Assembly (NCBI GenBank): GCA_905178155.1
Contig: CAJINV010000002.1
Location: 7,346,743-7,410,742 of the forward strand
Direction of reading: 5' to 3'
Length of the DNA stretch: 64,000 nt
Source: Amoebophrya sp. A120
Taxonomy: Eukaryota > Sar > Dinophyceae > Syndiniales > Amoebophryaceae
The position numbers were made by a program, and so were the translations under genes. Below the pieces are notes generated by a model that saw only the letters and a program-made list of their open reading frames with translations, did no database searches and was not told the DNA's origin. Of the stretch, positions 59,001 to 64,000 are shown one piece after another; the first letter of the stretch is position 1; each line of letters starts with the position of its first letter.

Positions 59001-61624
59001 AAGCGGTGGACGTGCTGTTACTTGATGACGAGTTCGCAATCCAAATCAAAACTGCGGTCGCTGCTGAAATGCCTGGCACAATCACAGCTTTGGAAGCCCG
59101 CAGCAGAGACTTGTCCGCCAATGAGATTCATGCCGAGGTCAAGCGCGCCTTGATCAAAGCCAAAGGTAACTGTACCGAACGTTTGGCACGACGGGTGATT
59201 GCAGACAGCTGGCGCTTCGTGTTGCACGAAGGGTACCTGATGGTACACAGATCACTAGAACGTTGCTGGAAGCTCTGGATCCCGAATGTCTACCTCGACA
59301 AAATTTCCATCGAGGACACGCAGTACGGCAGAACCAGCCCTTTGCGCGCGCTTGTTGATCGGACACATGTGAACCGCGACCATCTCACCCAAGGACCTCT
59401 ATACGAGGAGGTGATCTCGATGGGGTTCTGGCACGACGACCTTCGCAAGGTTTGTGATTGGCTCGTCCGCAACTGCCTGCTCTGCTGCAGCCTGATCACA
59501 GCGCCGTCTCTCGCTGGAGCACCCCGTGCTGAGAGATACGCTAATGTGGTGGGGGCCGTCCTTTTTATAGATTACATATGCGGTCTCCCCAAGAGCAAAC
59601 CGGGCGGACACACCTGCATTTTCACAGCAAATGACGCAGTGTCCGGAAATATGTGGGCGTTCGTCGGGCCGCGAGCCACAGCGGACTTCGCGGCGAAGTG
59701 CGTTAAGAGCATCTTCCAGGTCGGAGGGGAGAAGTATCGCGTCATCCGGTGCGACAATGGCTCACACTTCAAACGCAAATTCCAAGCTTGCTTGCGTAAG
59801 GAGCTGCAGAGTTTAGGAGTGGCCTTTGTTATGCCCGAGATCAAGCACGGTCCGCATTACTCGGCGCAGTCGCAGACCCCGGTCGAGAGACCGCACCAGT
59901 TCATCAATCGGGGGATTCGCGTCGCACTCTTCCCGCATGCGACTTTCAGCCGTGAAGTGGTAGAGGACGTCCTGGCGGACGTGGTTGTCTTCGACGAAAG
60001 TACCGAGGGCGACGACGACCTGATGGATCGTGAGGAGACGGAAGTCACCGATGTTGCTGATCTAACCGCCTGGCACAAACCGGTACAGGGAGTCGTTTCG
60101 AACTTGATGGGCCGCGCCCTACCGCATTACGACAACCTCAGCATCGATCACCTGCACAAAGGTCGCAGTGTTTGCGGTGGGACCCCTCGGTTTTCACGCG
60201 GTTACCGTCACGATGTCGCCGAGAACGCTGGCGTCCTGAAGGTTGTTCAGTCCTGCGGCCACCTCCAGCAGATGCAGACACGTGAGATGCGCGCCGTCAA
60301 GGAGAGGCAACGCTTCTTCGAACTACCAGGACAAGATATGTCCTGGTTCAACATCGGCACCACCGTCGCGCGCCTGTTGCCCAGTAGAAGCAAGTTTCAG
60401 CCCATGGATATCCGCTGTTTGTTCGTCATACGACGCGTCTACACCAACAGTTGTGATATCCAGACGCTGACTGGGTACGCCTACTTCGGAGGCAATCCTA
60501 TTCAGGCGTCACAGGTCCGGCCACGCAACCTCACGCTGGGTGCCTGTCGCGTGTACTTGTCCCTTTGGGGTTGCGTGGGTGAAGCACAAGAGACGCGTGT
60601 AAAAGAGCTTCTGAACATCGGGGTGGTGTTCCTCGAAGAAATCGGAGACCGTGAGGTGCAAAGTTTCCAGAGGCTAACGGGCGATATCCGATTTCGCGTC
60701 GGTTGTTACAATGTGGATGGGGTAGCAGCAGCTCTGGAGAGACCGTGGAAGTTCAGTTTCCTTTCAACAGTCGGAGTCTTCTCGGATGGTCTTTCGATAC
60801 AAGAAACGAAACTTCAGTTCCGCGACGTGGACCCTTGGACGGACATCCTGCGCAACATCTTCGGTTACAACAAATTCAAAGCTTCTGACTTCGCTTGGAG
60901 GTGTTGCACACCGCGACCGGGAAACTTCGGCACGGTGTGGGTCGGTAAAGGAGCCACCGACACTATCCCCACGCTTACCTGTGGCCAGGAAGAACATAAC
61001 CCCTCGTTCGAGGGCAGAATCGTGGTTGCCGAGCCGTTGGGCAAAGGCCAGCTGCTTGTCGTCACGTTGTATAACGTCAACTCTGGTCCTTGGCTGGCTG
61101 AAAAGGGCGAGTTTCAACGCAGCTCTGTTCGAGAAAGATGGGACCGTGCCGTGCAAGATTTCTTGAGAAAGGCACCACACAGCCACGTCATCTTTTGCGG
61201 GGACCTCAATGCCCTCTGGCCAGGTATTGAGGGCACCCATATGCGCAAAACGGATTGGCAGGGCGTGCCCATCCCGTCGTTGAGCAGTCGCGAGTCTCGC
61301 TCGCTGCAGACGCTGGTACGTGCCTGCGACTTCCGGCGGTGCAGTACGACGAGTAGTACCGACGGCTGCGCTCTGAACTTTCGACTGAAGAACGAGGGTA
61401 CCGCAACGGCGTTCAGTCTCTCTCACTTCCTAGTACGCGGAGGATTTGCGTCGCCCCCGACATTGGATTATGTTGGTTGCGAGCCAGTCTACGAGGTCGA
61501 GCCAGAAAAGGGAAGTACTACCCGATGTGGTCGCGTTTACACTTTGGCGAGTTACTACGACCACTGCGCTCTGGTAGGAGACTTCGTTCTGACCCAAGAC
61601 GTGTCACTCAGAGCTCGAGAGTAG
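47027..61624 (+). CDS. pol: Retroelement ORF2: 4865-aa pol polyprotein (PR-RT-RNase H-IN-EEP nuclease)
   Basis: A single intact frame. Residues 1-1000 are largely disordered. A strong hydrophobic stretch lies at about 1049-1095. Residues 1130-1750 look globular but are unrecognised. The protease follows (catalytic Asp1763 in LVDTGC; later GLILGMD), then a disordered acidic linker and a second hydrophobic segment (about 2315-2340). RT motif A is SLDCAKGF (Asp2386), motif B FLGLTWAPQIF, motif C YVDD (Asp2720/2721). RNase H has Asp2890, Glu2934, Asp2959 and Asp3011 in PDHGSR. About 1100 residues of unrecognised and low-complexity sequence follow, with a Lys/Ala-rich and then an acidic patch (about 3720-3850). 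The integrase has H4114/H4119/C4150/C4153 and D4182, D4243, E4287. An endonuclease/exonuclease/phosphatase domain ends the protein (4555-4860). It is several times longer than the usual pol of 1000-1500 residues. It is presumably cleaved by its own protease. Confidence 0.9.
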   Translation: MQEALQLQRMAQQFNNNYLNMSFDPYSIAARVLQNACHAAPPTASEGAPVGNSITPSQQQSAEQHRQAATPIASSLGNPLKTASTAVQQPDLSLPAGVPAAGVVGNSPSPTLGQPLQSGGILKRMGNSEAPVRDEVVFVENTTTAGGGLSGLLQPISSIAGVIRTGTQEPNVRTGGVYEERSLLPAHVTTSVSPSPAEEPKEPATNTQPASTFKSSGRACGAQIELPAKAETSRPDEDEEVSKLVSLCRSAGILSSVCDPLPGALSKPETQNVAKEQSNPQEHLAVSTSSGEGEFVSTVVRLKGAEEHQLRLHNYRSSATGVADQLPGMTKPKEPERRVAIVVPPGTAIRRVFSQHVTPGLIKDQRVLKDGNAALEETAATIPGACWDGALEDDVFEITRADLEVALHRPHSNPVDAFLAQESLSNLKQALETGDHRVPNLSADQLVTAMFVGCEDPFSLRDAVEHGLDVLSLGPHDDQLRQEILDILEEECVKSEDKRRETFTSSMCLLRSKMKMLQNRGLLRVDQLQRRQRRWQHRGLRRTPRKGPRKVVLARRRAKARVEVGKDNFETPPMVTAGSFVSSVSPQEDFNNLSFLSEVSWEVEAEHLSDPELEQPSRGTSEASPIGPNGPDHVDFDPRPEEGHGERDTPAAAATRLAVFTAAAARVDEIAWGRQPLVADPETTLEGVLDEYAEPHVIGPDGQGLPEVAAPAVPVDIALPEQPPAPTPPPFVGDPRIDSDYDEWSNGDTDDDDSAVRPARVRFCETTRVWPDALLCEIEHRASHHDGLIAPHTTVEDFREQIASHKTRRRRSRRRIRVPPTSSVESEVLSGVANTNQDLKLRRSWLAGVGVKHSDVGPSAVGQSHPVKRDLVPHPGWKFWRAVPNRARRSRQDIETIIGWRRRDEVVVTEEWCLQLLGYAVGDSRYPIQEMMVRYIAQVYWRVSLRVDVVTNKTPLPRLWKHLGRAFALSSRAPLDTVVRTESPARMIAEDRLYSNGHPFITTRRRGHCSRRAKGHQAELPYPFLKRARRVLDGTKTVEDLWIENVRDRPWQVLSWICACFWLAYYNWTWALGTLVLLCLGLSIARAFGICCNWICKALREIDLEFLDPPPLRHLTRQRSNNNPYRIVRDCQIESNHEGHTCCDRYAVVTNCWSIVGTGFLHSREIESNFYNVGNDCEKNIGTMAEIKRMLQLKHGRYSPRSRSRVYGIFAIGRHYQVDNLRYFDAKRGVWVGAKPSYSVRTGFDRVGGPLNMVNVVERLRGDGSDDNVRNWNALLWSCIKDIRGLFSGLNEVARSNYQQWTAIRDLEPGRYDRRSWFEGKFCDFFGGNERCAIVLVLELHEDTPLNIEKQLLRALRNEIQSCIIQHADNSQEGRRHWYDPNGFWARSEIHRVHARLLERVVVTAVRHGTIVGTETGHSADTYLLRNEYALLAGLDVLGVSGAYFGDISLASSTPVRDRTVDRWQVTEQQIERARRYNFLGEVTHDSPFCLAIPYEMGSGLVNGYMRHGRLVRNRNCLLHAAPPGGGFTKLTGYFFDSFGRHRKCEVLAYELGHTFELSIEGGVSAEELLRVCCGITEDEFRRTTPSVRRLLSQVRRATPGIVQTFGNNIGARVEIDRDIHYSSAPVQRELEKNRHYLERRTTFSNFANGFNGIRGVISWFLRQVAHTIVQFAFNIEGPQGLVRSSITVEEQSRSRYGGVEAFWRQSDIEKLNKDERANICRKMGRDEKGEFSQVRSDPLGNRLVVGFKCKDGRYILTVVLVDTGCKVSKYVLGENLLSVFFAALYGIPRVHVPGLEEICLFGSPNCGSMSSTLALAFVDPFIPCFDYTLKGAENSGQGEVGRFYSVKDGCGIARGYAPGHNRVVSLSEDPAADIARGLRISEVRDTASRAVLSRGSLAMVAEWLFRYDGLILGMDTIVRLGLELPVPYSFLDQLGMLSLVLEEAATGKAHRRMAQRVPTRGIGNEDYMGLFENRVTPAGKKLSPKELVAIAMRDSKPLDASKAEDQPVIRLMHSSSLMQQVAQVPAGATVIAATPPAESGGANATVSAPTPVPAAKKVSFQDGPPATIEIEQNQASSGYLRFSYGDLHDTNDLAPNGSYTCTVDFTESKRRFENGTLQRVHFDFTSEELKHLAENYICEDDAPEGVYKHRADLDLDKVRSKGVASKNVDLGLSSAGAPLSNTKNAIKHRKKREQVRRLRQFDQYLRSGLPSLFREAASSGPSEVQPGTPETSPDESKVPEDPTVPEEEGPGEEELNESDSEDEVETSKTSADFEWPDSLRLSAKQRAAAKRWGSDASGTREYARTLRRRLRGETCCGWRFVLLMVLLAYSVMEGFVCEVHAADPENDSFETGSTEKDLSKDALRRGVKYLAALDTESVKGIASLDCAKGFLQYKLSSRLWRYTSWVYRCVVKRPLRLFLGLTWAPQIFCTGSQLSFGTLRDPDIEVAELMRASEKVGVHLSADISESDLDKLVLHFAKEKGPACVTDERNAEDLFSRLEGPREAAERALRKQEQSTLDGSAAAGDDDSDFSEVDVMQDADSDSTSSSEGEEQSDFGGKLTREDHLFSFYQQQMEKQGVTSVYKQQSPSFTTECTDTAETVSGSDTEGSRTSDDESSETTSEVGPDNASSPSRGPKSKKPRTTIPVNEKRVRTLLQAAKAFGPWRWGEHGVRLLWRYLKTKVNQASPGGTRREKRRRGQKLLKSLLEKIPGLEFVIPYVDDVNFTFHGLWNLLVRLGLVLGRSEQTGLAFSVKKVQADRVLQVLGWLIDAAQGFRTPDPGKVRGLRAFTWQRVSKDLKVLKRFVCVAGYLREAYQRTDELDAAEQLLKDYLQNPKAFKTMRSDPKARAAFKTYQRKLCDTVEISQIDVAAARNWRLYTPGENPILRIMLDSSAARSNATGMQRQRGTDRMVFNRTHKWAKEERDKNGNLSVMMEVNGAVWLVREVLPRLPKVPFALYFDNTCLSEKQLWSICASATVRKSLVSKSAEVICALAEWEVYFETAKGAGNSIPDHGSRCDPAGPASQKAGEQKDAFEMLRDRLKWLFGKGKVTPDSDSEEEEKGGGPGNGAAKSYTNIAPQNTEEDGGLAREDRVDAWMGLHRFLSMDAFLSYWTCSQATLHPFVEASFFVQTDDFYEVPFEDGRLVQYYVDFHFSSVQEITILPPNRCASRLQLMEGLTYRVTATTDKPVCVTPRLFVLPFEGNRKHVDLKGRYRIVQMSGVLDTHVRETTPQYGASCDTVDTEVEMPFHREGSAAAAPKDTVDSEFPLPDPSTLPPSNNPILNNATPEEVVQAIITRLRKARSSITVEDFEKACVAKFEEVCGKWPTGARYCMMRQMLLLRLALWTEGARFPTARLPSAYHPVKKNCKYAAFRKIQLEPLMDLVLRFHLAEQTLEGLLADYDPHMGLPVQLSALFLAIRKNDCLARIIVDASTSNGVFEAAVYPLAAVEAVWAKLLSCFPAITRKEYHEKTNAMLSLRSIGNWGQLALRTVKGALTFAGLDSASREEKPVGNFLDALRTEPVFVHYSGYLDKTEAMRLAGLKPKTGDSIVFKSCQSVLPPGGERWLNRRAEYTGLRPWSRAKSILMRTMPGALSTHPPRPTTFRVLHVLPVEETFEDLCWRDGGWGAVFKQFTDRSSYDTVRLGFPSVDWLCKECILVFRGDNYTDYMCGAAPGPKEELHLCEPVPGDDSPGTSGQPRWFRCRDELEGCSLPGFQPKKAGDEVKASSKKKRNKKETLLPTEDGTDEDEVHEEQNKAPAKKAKTKPAVAQKQSKSKGVANKKSKAKAKAKGNLVVEDDADLDLQAEADEFELDFENEQDSNEVQLEDVEMEDAELLEDDLSQEEAEEPGVDLQGQGLRLDEENPKRKGTLVREAVETQFKKLIPEFEAQVGDDEDKVKRLTWTTTSNNWSVLLDIKNAKYPRDQSRAPSRVLGYATTTKRKDVLVPLTKDVGRIAQFHGSTGKCEKYGTLVDFEVVGLSVLLRPRRFYLFFARQAVDVLLLDDEFAIQIKTAVAAEMPGTITALEARSRDLSANEIHAEVKRALIKAKGNCTERLARRVIADSWRFVLHEGYLMVHRSLERCWKLWIPNVYLDKISIEDTQYGRTSPLRALVDRTHVNRDHLTQGPLYEEVISMGFWHDDLRKVCDWLVRNCLLCCSLITAPSLAGAPRAERYANVVGAVLFIDYICGLPKSKPGGHTCIFTANDAVSGNMWAFVGPRATADFAAKCVKSIFQVGGEKYRVIRCDNGSHFKRKFQACLRKELQSLGVAFVMPEIKHGPHYSAQSQTPVERPHQFINRGIRVALFPHATFSREVVEDVLADVVVFDESTEGDDDLMDREETEVTDVADLTAWHKPVQGVVSNLMGRALPHYDNLSIDHLHKGRSVCGGTPRFSRGYRHDVAENAGVLKVVQSCGHLQQMQTREMRAVKERQRFFELPGQDMSWFNIGTTVARLLPSRSKFQPMDIRCLFVIRRVYTNSCDIQTLTGYAYFGGNPIQASQVRPRNLTLGACRVYLSLWGCVGEAQETRVKELLNIGVVFLEEIGDREVQSFQRLTGDIRFRVGCYNVDGVAAALERPWKFSFLSTVGVFSDGLSIQETKLQFRDVDPWTDILRNIFGYNKFKASDFAWRCCTPRPGNFGTVWVGKGATDTIPTLTCGQEEHNPSFEGRIVVAEPLGKGQLLVVTLYNVNSGPWLAEKGEFQRSSVRERWDRAVQDFLRKAPHSHVIFCGDLNALWPGIEGTHMRKTDWQGVPIPSLSSRESRSLQTLVRACDFRRCSTTSSTDGCALNFRLKNEGTATAFSLSHFLVRGGFASPPTLDYVGCEPVYEVEPEKGSTTRCGRVYTLASYYDHCALVGDFVLTQDVSLRARE
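52260..52830 (+). other. Retropepsin-like aspartic protease domain of ORF2
   Basis: VVLVDTGCKVSKYVL (Asp1763) matches the strand and active-site loop of retropepsins (hydrophobic-hydrophobic-D-T/S-G). About 150 residues on, DGLILGMDTIVRLG matches the conserved ILGxD of the second half. The distance is longer than the usual 70-80 residues, so an insertion between flap and C-terminal strand is likely. The expected role is polyprotein cleavage. Confidence 0.72.
54120..55500 (+). other. Reverse transcriptase domain of ORF2 with large insert
   Basis: Motif A SLDCAKGFLQYKLS (Asp2386), motif B LFLGLTWAPQIFC, motif C VIPYVDDVNF (Asp2720, Asp2721), then VLGWLIDAAQGFRTPDPGKV and LKVLKRFVCVAGYLREAY. 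These match the Ty3/gypsy series LDxxxGYxQI, FGLxNAPxxFQ, YxDD, LGxxIxxxGI and FLGLxGYYRxF. Motifs B and C are separated by about 290 residues instead of roughly 30-40, the difference being an acidic, Ser-rich in-frame insert. Confidence 0.87.
55660..56110 (+). other. RNase H domain of ORF2
   Basis: Directly follows RT. IMLDSSAARSNATG provides the first Asp (2890), MMEVNGAVWLVREVLPRL the Glu (2934), LYFDNTCLSEKQLW the second Asp (2959) and GAGNSIPDHGSR the last Asp (3011). The final motif corresponds to NxPADALSR of Ty3/gypsy RNase H. Confidence 0.82.
59360..60000 (+). other. Integrase domain of ORF2 (HHCC zinc finger plus DDE core)
   Basis: HVNRDH plus CLLC gives H-x4-H-x30-C-x2-C. The catalytic core has VLFIDYICGLP (Asp4182), VIRCDNGSHFKRKF (Asp4243) and QTPVERPHQFINRGIR (Glu4287). 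The second Asp and the Glu are 43 residues apart rather than the canonical 35. The domain would insert the reverse-transcribed DNA into the genome. Confidence 0.88.
60680..61612 (+). other. Endonuclease/exonuclease/phosphatase (APE-like) domain at ORF2 C terminus
   Basis: A full motif series of the EEP fold is visible: VGCYNVDGV (Asn4562), LSIQETKL (Glu4593), GRIVVAEPLG and LLVVTLYNVNSG, VIFCGDLNALW (Asp4726, Asn4728), TLDYVG (Asp4814) and YYDHCALVGDF (Asp4845, His4846). These match the metal- and phosphate-binding residues of AP endonucleases and of the endonucleases of LINE-type retrotransposons. It follows the integrase within the same polyprotein, with no stop or frame change. Confidence 0.85.
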
Positions 61625-62253
61625 AGCCTGCCTCTACTAAAAAAAGAAAGTGTTTCTAAGGACTAAAAATTCGACAAAGAAGTATACGAATTGTAGAGTT
61701 TAACAGAGATTCAAAAGGAAAACCAGCTCAACTAGTACCTGTGAAGGCTTAAGTAGCAAATGTAGTTTACTAGATTGGGAAACAAGAGAAAGCAATTCGA
61801 CAAATGTTCGCCGTGTTAGTTACGTGTATCTTCCGGTGCGTGCGTAGCTCGTAGTTAATGTAACAGTTGGAAGGCTACTGGAAAATAAGGCGAAGTAGAG
61901 ATCACCTGCGGAAGGTCAAAAGATGACAAGTTTGCAAGCATATCTAAAAGCATTTTCTTTGAATAAGCATCAAGTTAACTTCATACCCACAACGTCATCC
62001 AAGTGTTGCTTTCATGTCTGAGTGTCAATTATGAATAACAAAACCAACAGGCTAACCAGGTAAGCGTGCTTGCTTTGTTTCACGTAAGTCTATTTGTTTT
62101 GATTTGTGCCTGAATTACATAAAACGAACGCATCTGTAAGAGTGTTTTAAGTATACCTATACCTTTAAGTTTACGACAGTGTCACACTCAGAATTTTGTA
62201 ATAGAAGGACGTAACTAGAACGTGCTTGCCACGTTCCATAAAGAAACTGCACA
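61625..62253. other. Spacer between ORF2 and ORF3
   Basis: About 630 AT-rich bases with stops in all frames. No RNA gene or obvious repeat was recognised. It may contain a promoter or splice acceptor for ORF3. Confidence 0.5.
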
Positions 62254-63708
62254 ATGGCGGCCCTAGGACCAGAATTCTCGATGCAAGCGAACAATGCGCT
62301 TTGTGAGAACCCGTATGCCCCGAATAACGACCACCTGTTTGACTTGCGAGCCCACGAGACGAGCGGGTTCTTCTTGAATAACCTGTCCGACTTGGGTGGA
62401 ATCACGAAGAGTCTGGAGCCCCAGAAGTTTTTCATGAAGGAGAAAACGCTGAGCTTGACCCAGTTGTCCCTCCTCGCAGGGGGAACAGGTGATGTCCAGA
62501 TCGAGGAGGTGTGGATCGGTTGTTGTTTTCAAGATTTTTCCTTTTATCATCAACCTGCTGCGGTTTCTGAATTTCGTCCGTACCTAGTCGTTCTTTCCGA
62601 GACAGTGTCCAATTTGTTGGCTCCAAGGATTTCGGAGTTACGCATGGGGTCCTATCACCTCCAGGATGTGTCGGGCATGCTCGCCACCGCCCGGGAATAC
62701 GGATTCGACAAGTTCTGGATCTACTTCGTGGTCTTCGAGCCCGAGGTCCTCCTTCCCGGCACCTTAAGCCTCATGAATCTTCGTCGGCCCAAATTCGTCT
62801 ATGGAGTTATTCGGGATCCTTTCGCGCGCCATCGCCTGACGCCGATGATCGAGATGATCAACATGGTTGTGCAGACCACCTCCCGTTACACTGAGGTGGT
62901 GCACTTGCAGCGCGTCGAGGAACTGGAGCGACAGTACCGCGACGAGCTCGCCAACTTGATGAACCAGAACATCTTGTTACGTGTCGAAAATGCTCGTCAT
63001 CGCGATACGCAGGAAGAAAGTAATCAGATGCAGATCGAGAACGAAGCGGTGCGCCTCGACATCTTAGAAGAGCGGGAACGCTGCACTGAATTGCGATTGG
63101 AAAACGAGCGTCTCCGCGGCGCGATCCGTCGGTTGACGGACCAGTTGCGCGCCCGTCGCGAGCGTGGATCCCGTCCCAACCGCAACCGCAACTTCGATTT
63201 GACGCCGCCCAGTTCCCCTGCCCTCGCGACAAGAGGTGGCTCCAGCCCGGACAGCACTGGTTCTGACACACCTAGTTCTCCGATTTCTCCGTTGTCGGGT
63301 TCGTCCGACTCTGACGAAGCCAATTCACGTCATGATCTTGAAATGACAGATGTCCAGGACGAGAACGACGCTATTCCTGGCGGCTCGCGCGCGCCAGTCA
63401 TACAAGATACTGGTTGTCGCACGATGCCCCGCTTGACAGCGGACATGAGTTTCTACAATCACATGAATATGCTTTTCCAAGAACGAGCGGCTAACCAAAA
63501 CACCGAAAACCGCTCCCCTCGTGTCTGGATCCACCAAAATGATGGTAATTTATACGAAGTCTCCCCCGAAGTAAATGTGGATGATCGCACCAGCTCCAAC
63601 AACGACGCTTTGTTTGGTTCGCCGGACAGTGGCACAGGCAACTCTAGTTCGTGGCATAGTACCATCCACGTGGGTCTGACCCAGGAGGATTTAGATCAGT
63701 TGGATTAA
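62254..63708 (+). CDS. Retroelement accessory ORF3, 484-aa coiled-coil protein
   Basis: Starts at the ATG at 62254. Residues 1-200 look globular and partly hydrophobic (FRPYLVVLSETVSNLL; FDKFWIYFVVFEPEVLLP). Residues about 214-304 form a clear heptad coiled coil (VEELERQYRDELANLMNQN). A basic stretch (RARRERGSRPNRNRN) and a Ser/Pro/Thr-rich tail follow, with motifs such as LTPPSSP. There is no signal peptide or clear membrane anchor, so it is unlikely to be an envelope protein. The layout recalls a nucleic-acid-binding structural protein. No family is recognised. Inclusion in the element is inferred from position. Confidence 0.7.
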   Translation: MAALGPEFSMQANNALCENPYAPNNDHLFDLRAHETSGFFLNNLSDLGGITKSLEPQKFFMKEKTLSLTQLSLLAGGTGDVQIEEVWIGCCFQDFSFYHQPAAVSEFRPYLVVLSETVSNLLAPRISELRMGSYHLQDVSGMLATAREYGFDKFWIYFVVFEPEVLLPGTLSLMNLRRPKFVYGVIRDPFARHRLTPMIEMINMVVQTTSRYTEVVHLQRVEELERQYRDELANLMNQNILLRVENARHRDTQEESNQMQIENEAVRLDILEERERCTELRLENERLRGAIRRLTDQLRARRERGSRPNRNRNFDLTPPSSPALATRGGSSPDSTGSDTPSSPISPLSGSSDSDEANSRHDLEMTDVQDENDAIPGGSRAPVIQDTGCRTMPRLTADMSFYNHMNMLFQERAANQNTENRSPRVWIHQNDGNLYEVSPEVNVDDRTSSNNDALFGSPDSGTGNSSSWHSTIHVGLTQEDLDQLD

Positions 63709-63780
63709 GTGTGTGGCTTGCCTACACAGAAAGCTAAAGAAAGCGTTAATCACAGATCTCTCAAAATCTCAAGAAATAAA

Positions 63781-64000
63781 ATGAACGTGCAACCTTCTCT
63801 ATTGCCGGTGCCTCTTGACGATCGGTATCCTTCCATCTTTACCGACGAAGTGTACCGGGCTGCGTCTCCAAGACACGTCTGTAAGAAAGCTGTAGTAAAA
63901 CACCCGAAAGCGACGCGTGCTGACGCCGACTTCCGGGGCATCAAAAACTTCAACTATAAATATAAAAGTTCCGGGGACGACAACACTTGGTCCGAAGACG
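63781..64000 (+). CDS. ORF4, partial, cut by window end
   Basis: ATG at 63781 is followed by 73 open codons to the end of the window, only 72 bases after the ORF3 stop. The product begins MNVQPSLLPVPLDDRYPSIF and is rich in charged and aromatic residues. Too short to identify. The close spacing suggests that it belongs to the same transcription unit as ORF3. Confidence 0.5.
   Translation, partial: MNVQPSLLPVPLDDRYPSIFTDEVYRAASPRHVCKKAVVKHPKATRADADFRGIKNFNYKYKSSGDDNTWSED

Larger units (their letters stand above)
39580..64000 (+). mobile_element. Giant Ty3/gypsy-like retroelement (internal region, ends not defined)
   Basis: At least 24 kb of consecutive + strand frames: a gag-like ORF1, an assembly gap, a 4865-aa pol-like ORF2, a coiled-coil ORF3 and the start of ORF4. 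The domain order protease, reverse transcriptase, RNase H, integrase is that of Ty3/gypsy elements. All three complete frames are intact, which suggests recent activity. The 3' end lies outside the window, so a matching LTR could not be sought; none was recognised upstream. Whether ORF3 and ORF4 belong to the element is inferred from their position, orientation and similar base composition. Confidence 0.8.

Noticed and set aside
62254-63708. ORF3 as an envelope gene
   Set aside because: No signal peptide, membrane anchor or Cys-rich ectodomain; the main feature is a coiled coil followed by a basic and Ser/Pro-rich tail.
1-64000. tRNA, rRNA, CRISPR or bacterial-type operons
   Set aside because: None seen; gene structure, introns and proteins are eukaryotic.

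Overview
The window is nuclear DNA of a eukaryote, most likely a parasitic dinoflagellate of the Amoebophrya (Syndiniales) type. Three things suggest this: protein genes all on the + strand, a mix of ordinary GT-AG introns with introns that break the GT-AG rule, and the structure of those odd introns. They begin and end with long inverted repeats and are flanked by 4-6 bp direct repeats, which is the architecture known as introner elements (introns spread by DNA-transposon-like insertion). The organism assignment is inference; no species-diagnostic gene is present.

Region 1 (1-13,338) holds two tandem ABCA-type ABC transporter genes. The first is cut by the window start; the second is complete (6573-13,338, predicted 1861 aa after splicing). 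Between them lies about 2.5 kb of non-coding DNA with a degenerate minisatellite. The two paralogs carry introners at entirely different positions. Region 2 (13.3-34.2 kb) has four single genes separated by 0.7-1.9 kb spacers: two Ser/Thr/Gly/Ala-rich proteins of unknown function (the second ends in a ubiquitin-interacting motif), a type II membrane glycosyltransferase-like protein of the nucleotide-diphospho-sugar transferase (GT77-like) group, and a disordered 1071-aa protein. Region 3 (34.2-37.1 kb) is a complete 26S proteasome ATPase gene, RPT1/PSMC2, in eight exons that splice to 432 aa; five introns are GT-AG and two look like introners.

Region 4 (about 39 kb to the window end) is a giant retroelement. 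ORF1 (gag-like, at least 2380 codons, long coiled coil) runs into a 100-N assembly gap. ORF2 is a 4865-aa polyprotein with a retropepsin-like protease, a Ty3/gypsy-like reverse transcriptase, RNase H and an HHCC/DDE integrase, followed at the C terminus by what looks like a complete endonuclease/exonuclease/phosphatase (APE-like) nuclease domain. ORF3 is a 484-aa coiled-coil protein and ORF4 is cut by the window end. No LTR pair could be identified by eye.

The two most interesting signals are (1) the retroelement polyprotein that combines an integrase with an APE-like nuclease and has a reverse transcriptase interrupted by about 290 residues, and (2) the introner population, which shares the 10-bp core TTTGTCATGC in both orientations, includes two full-length homologous copies in unrelated genes, and shows clean presence/absence differences between tandem ABCA paralogs.
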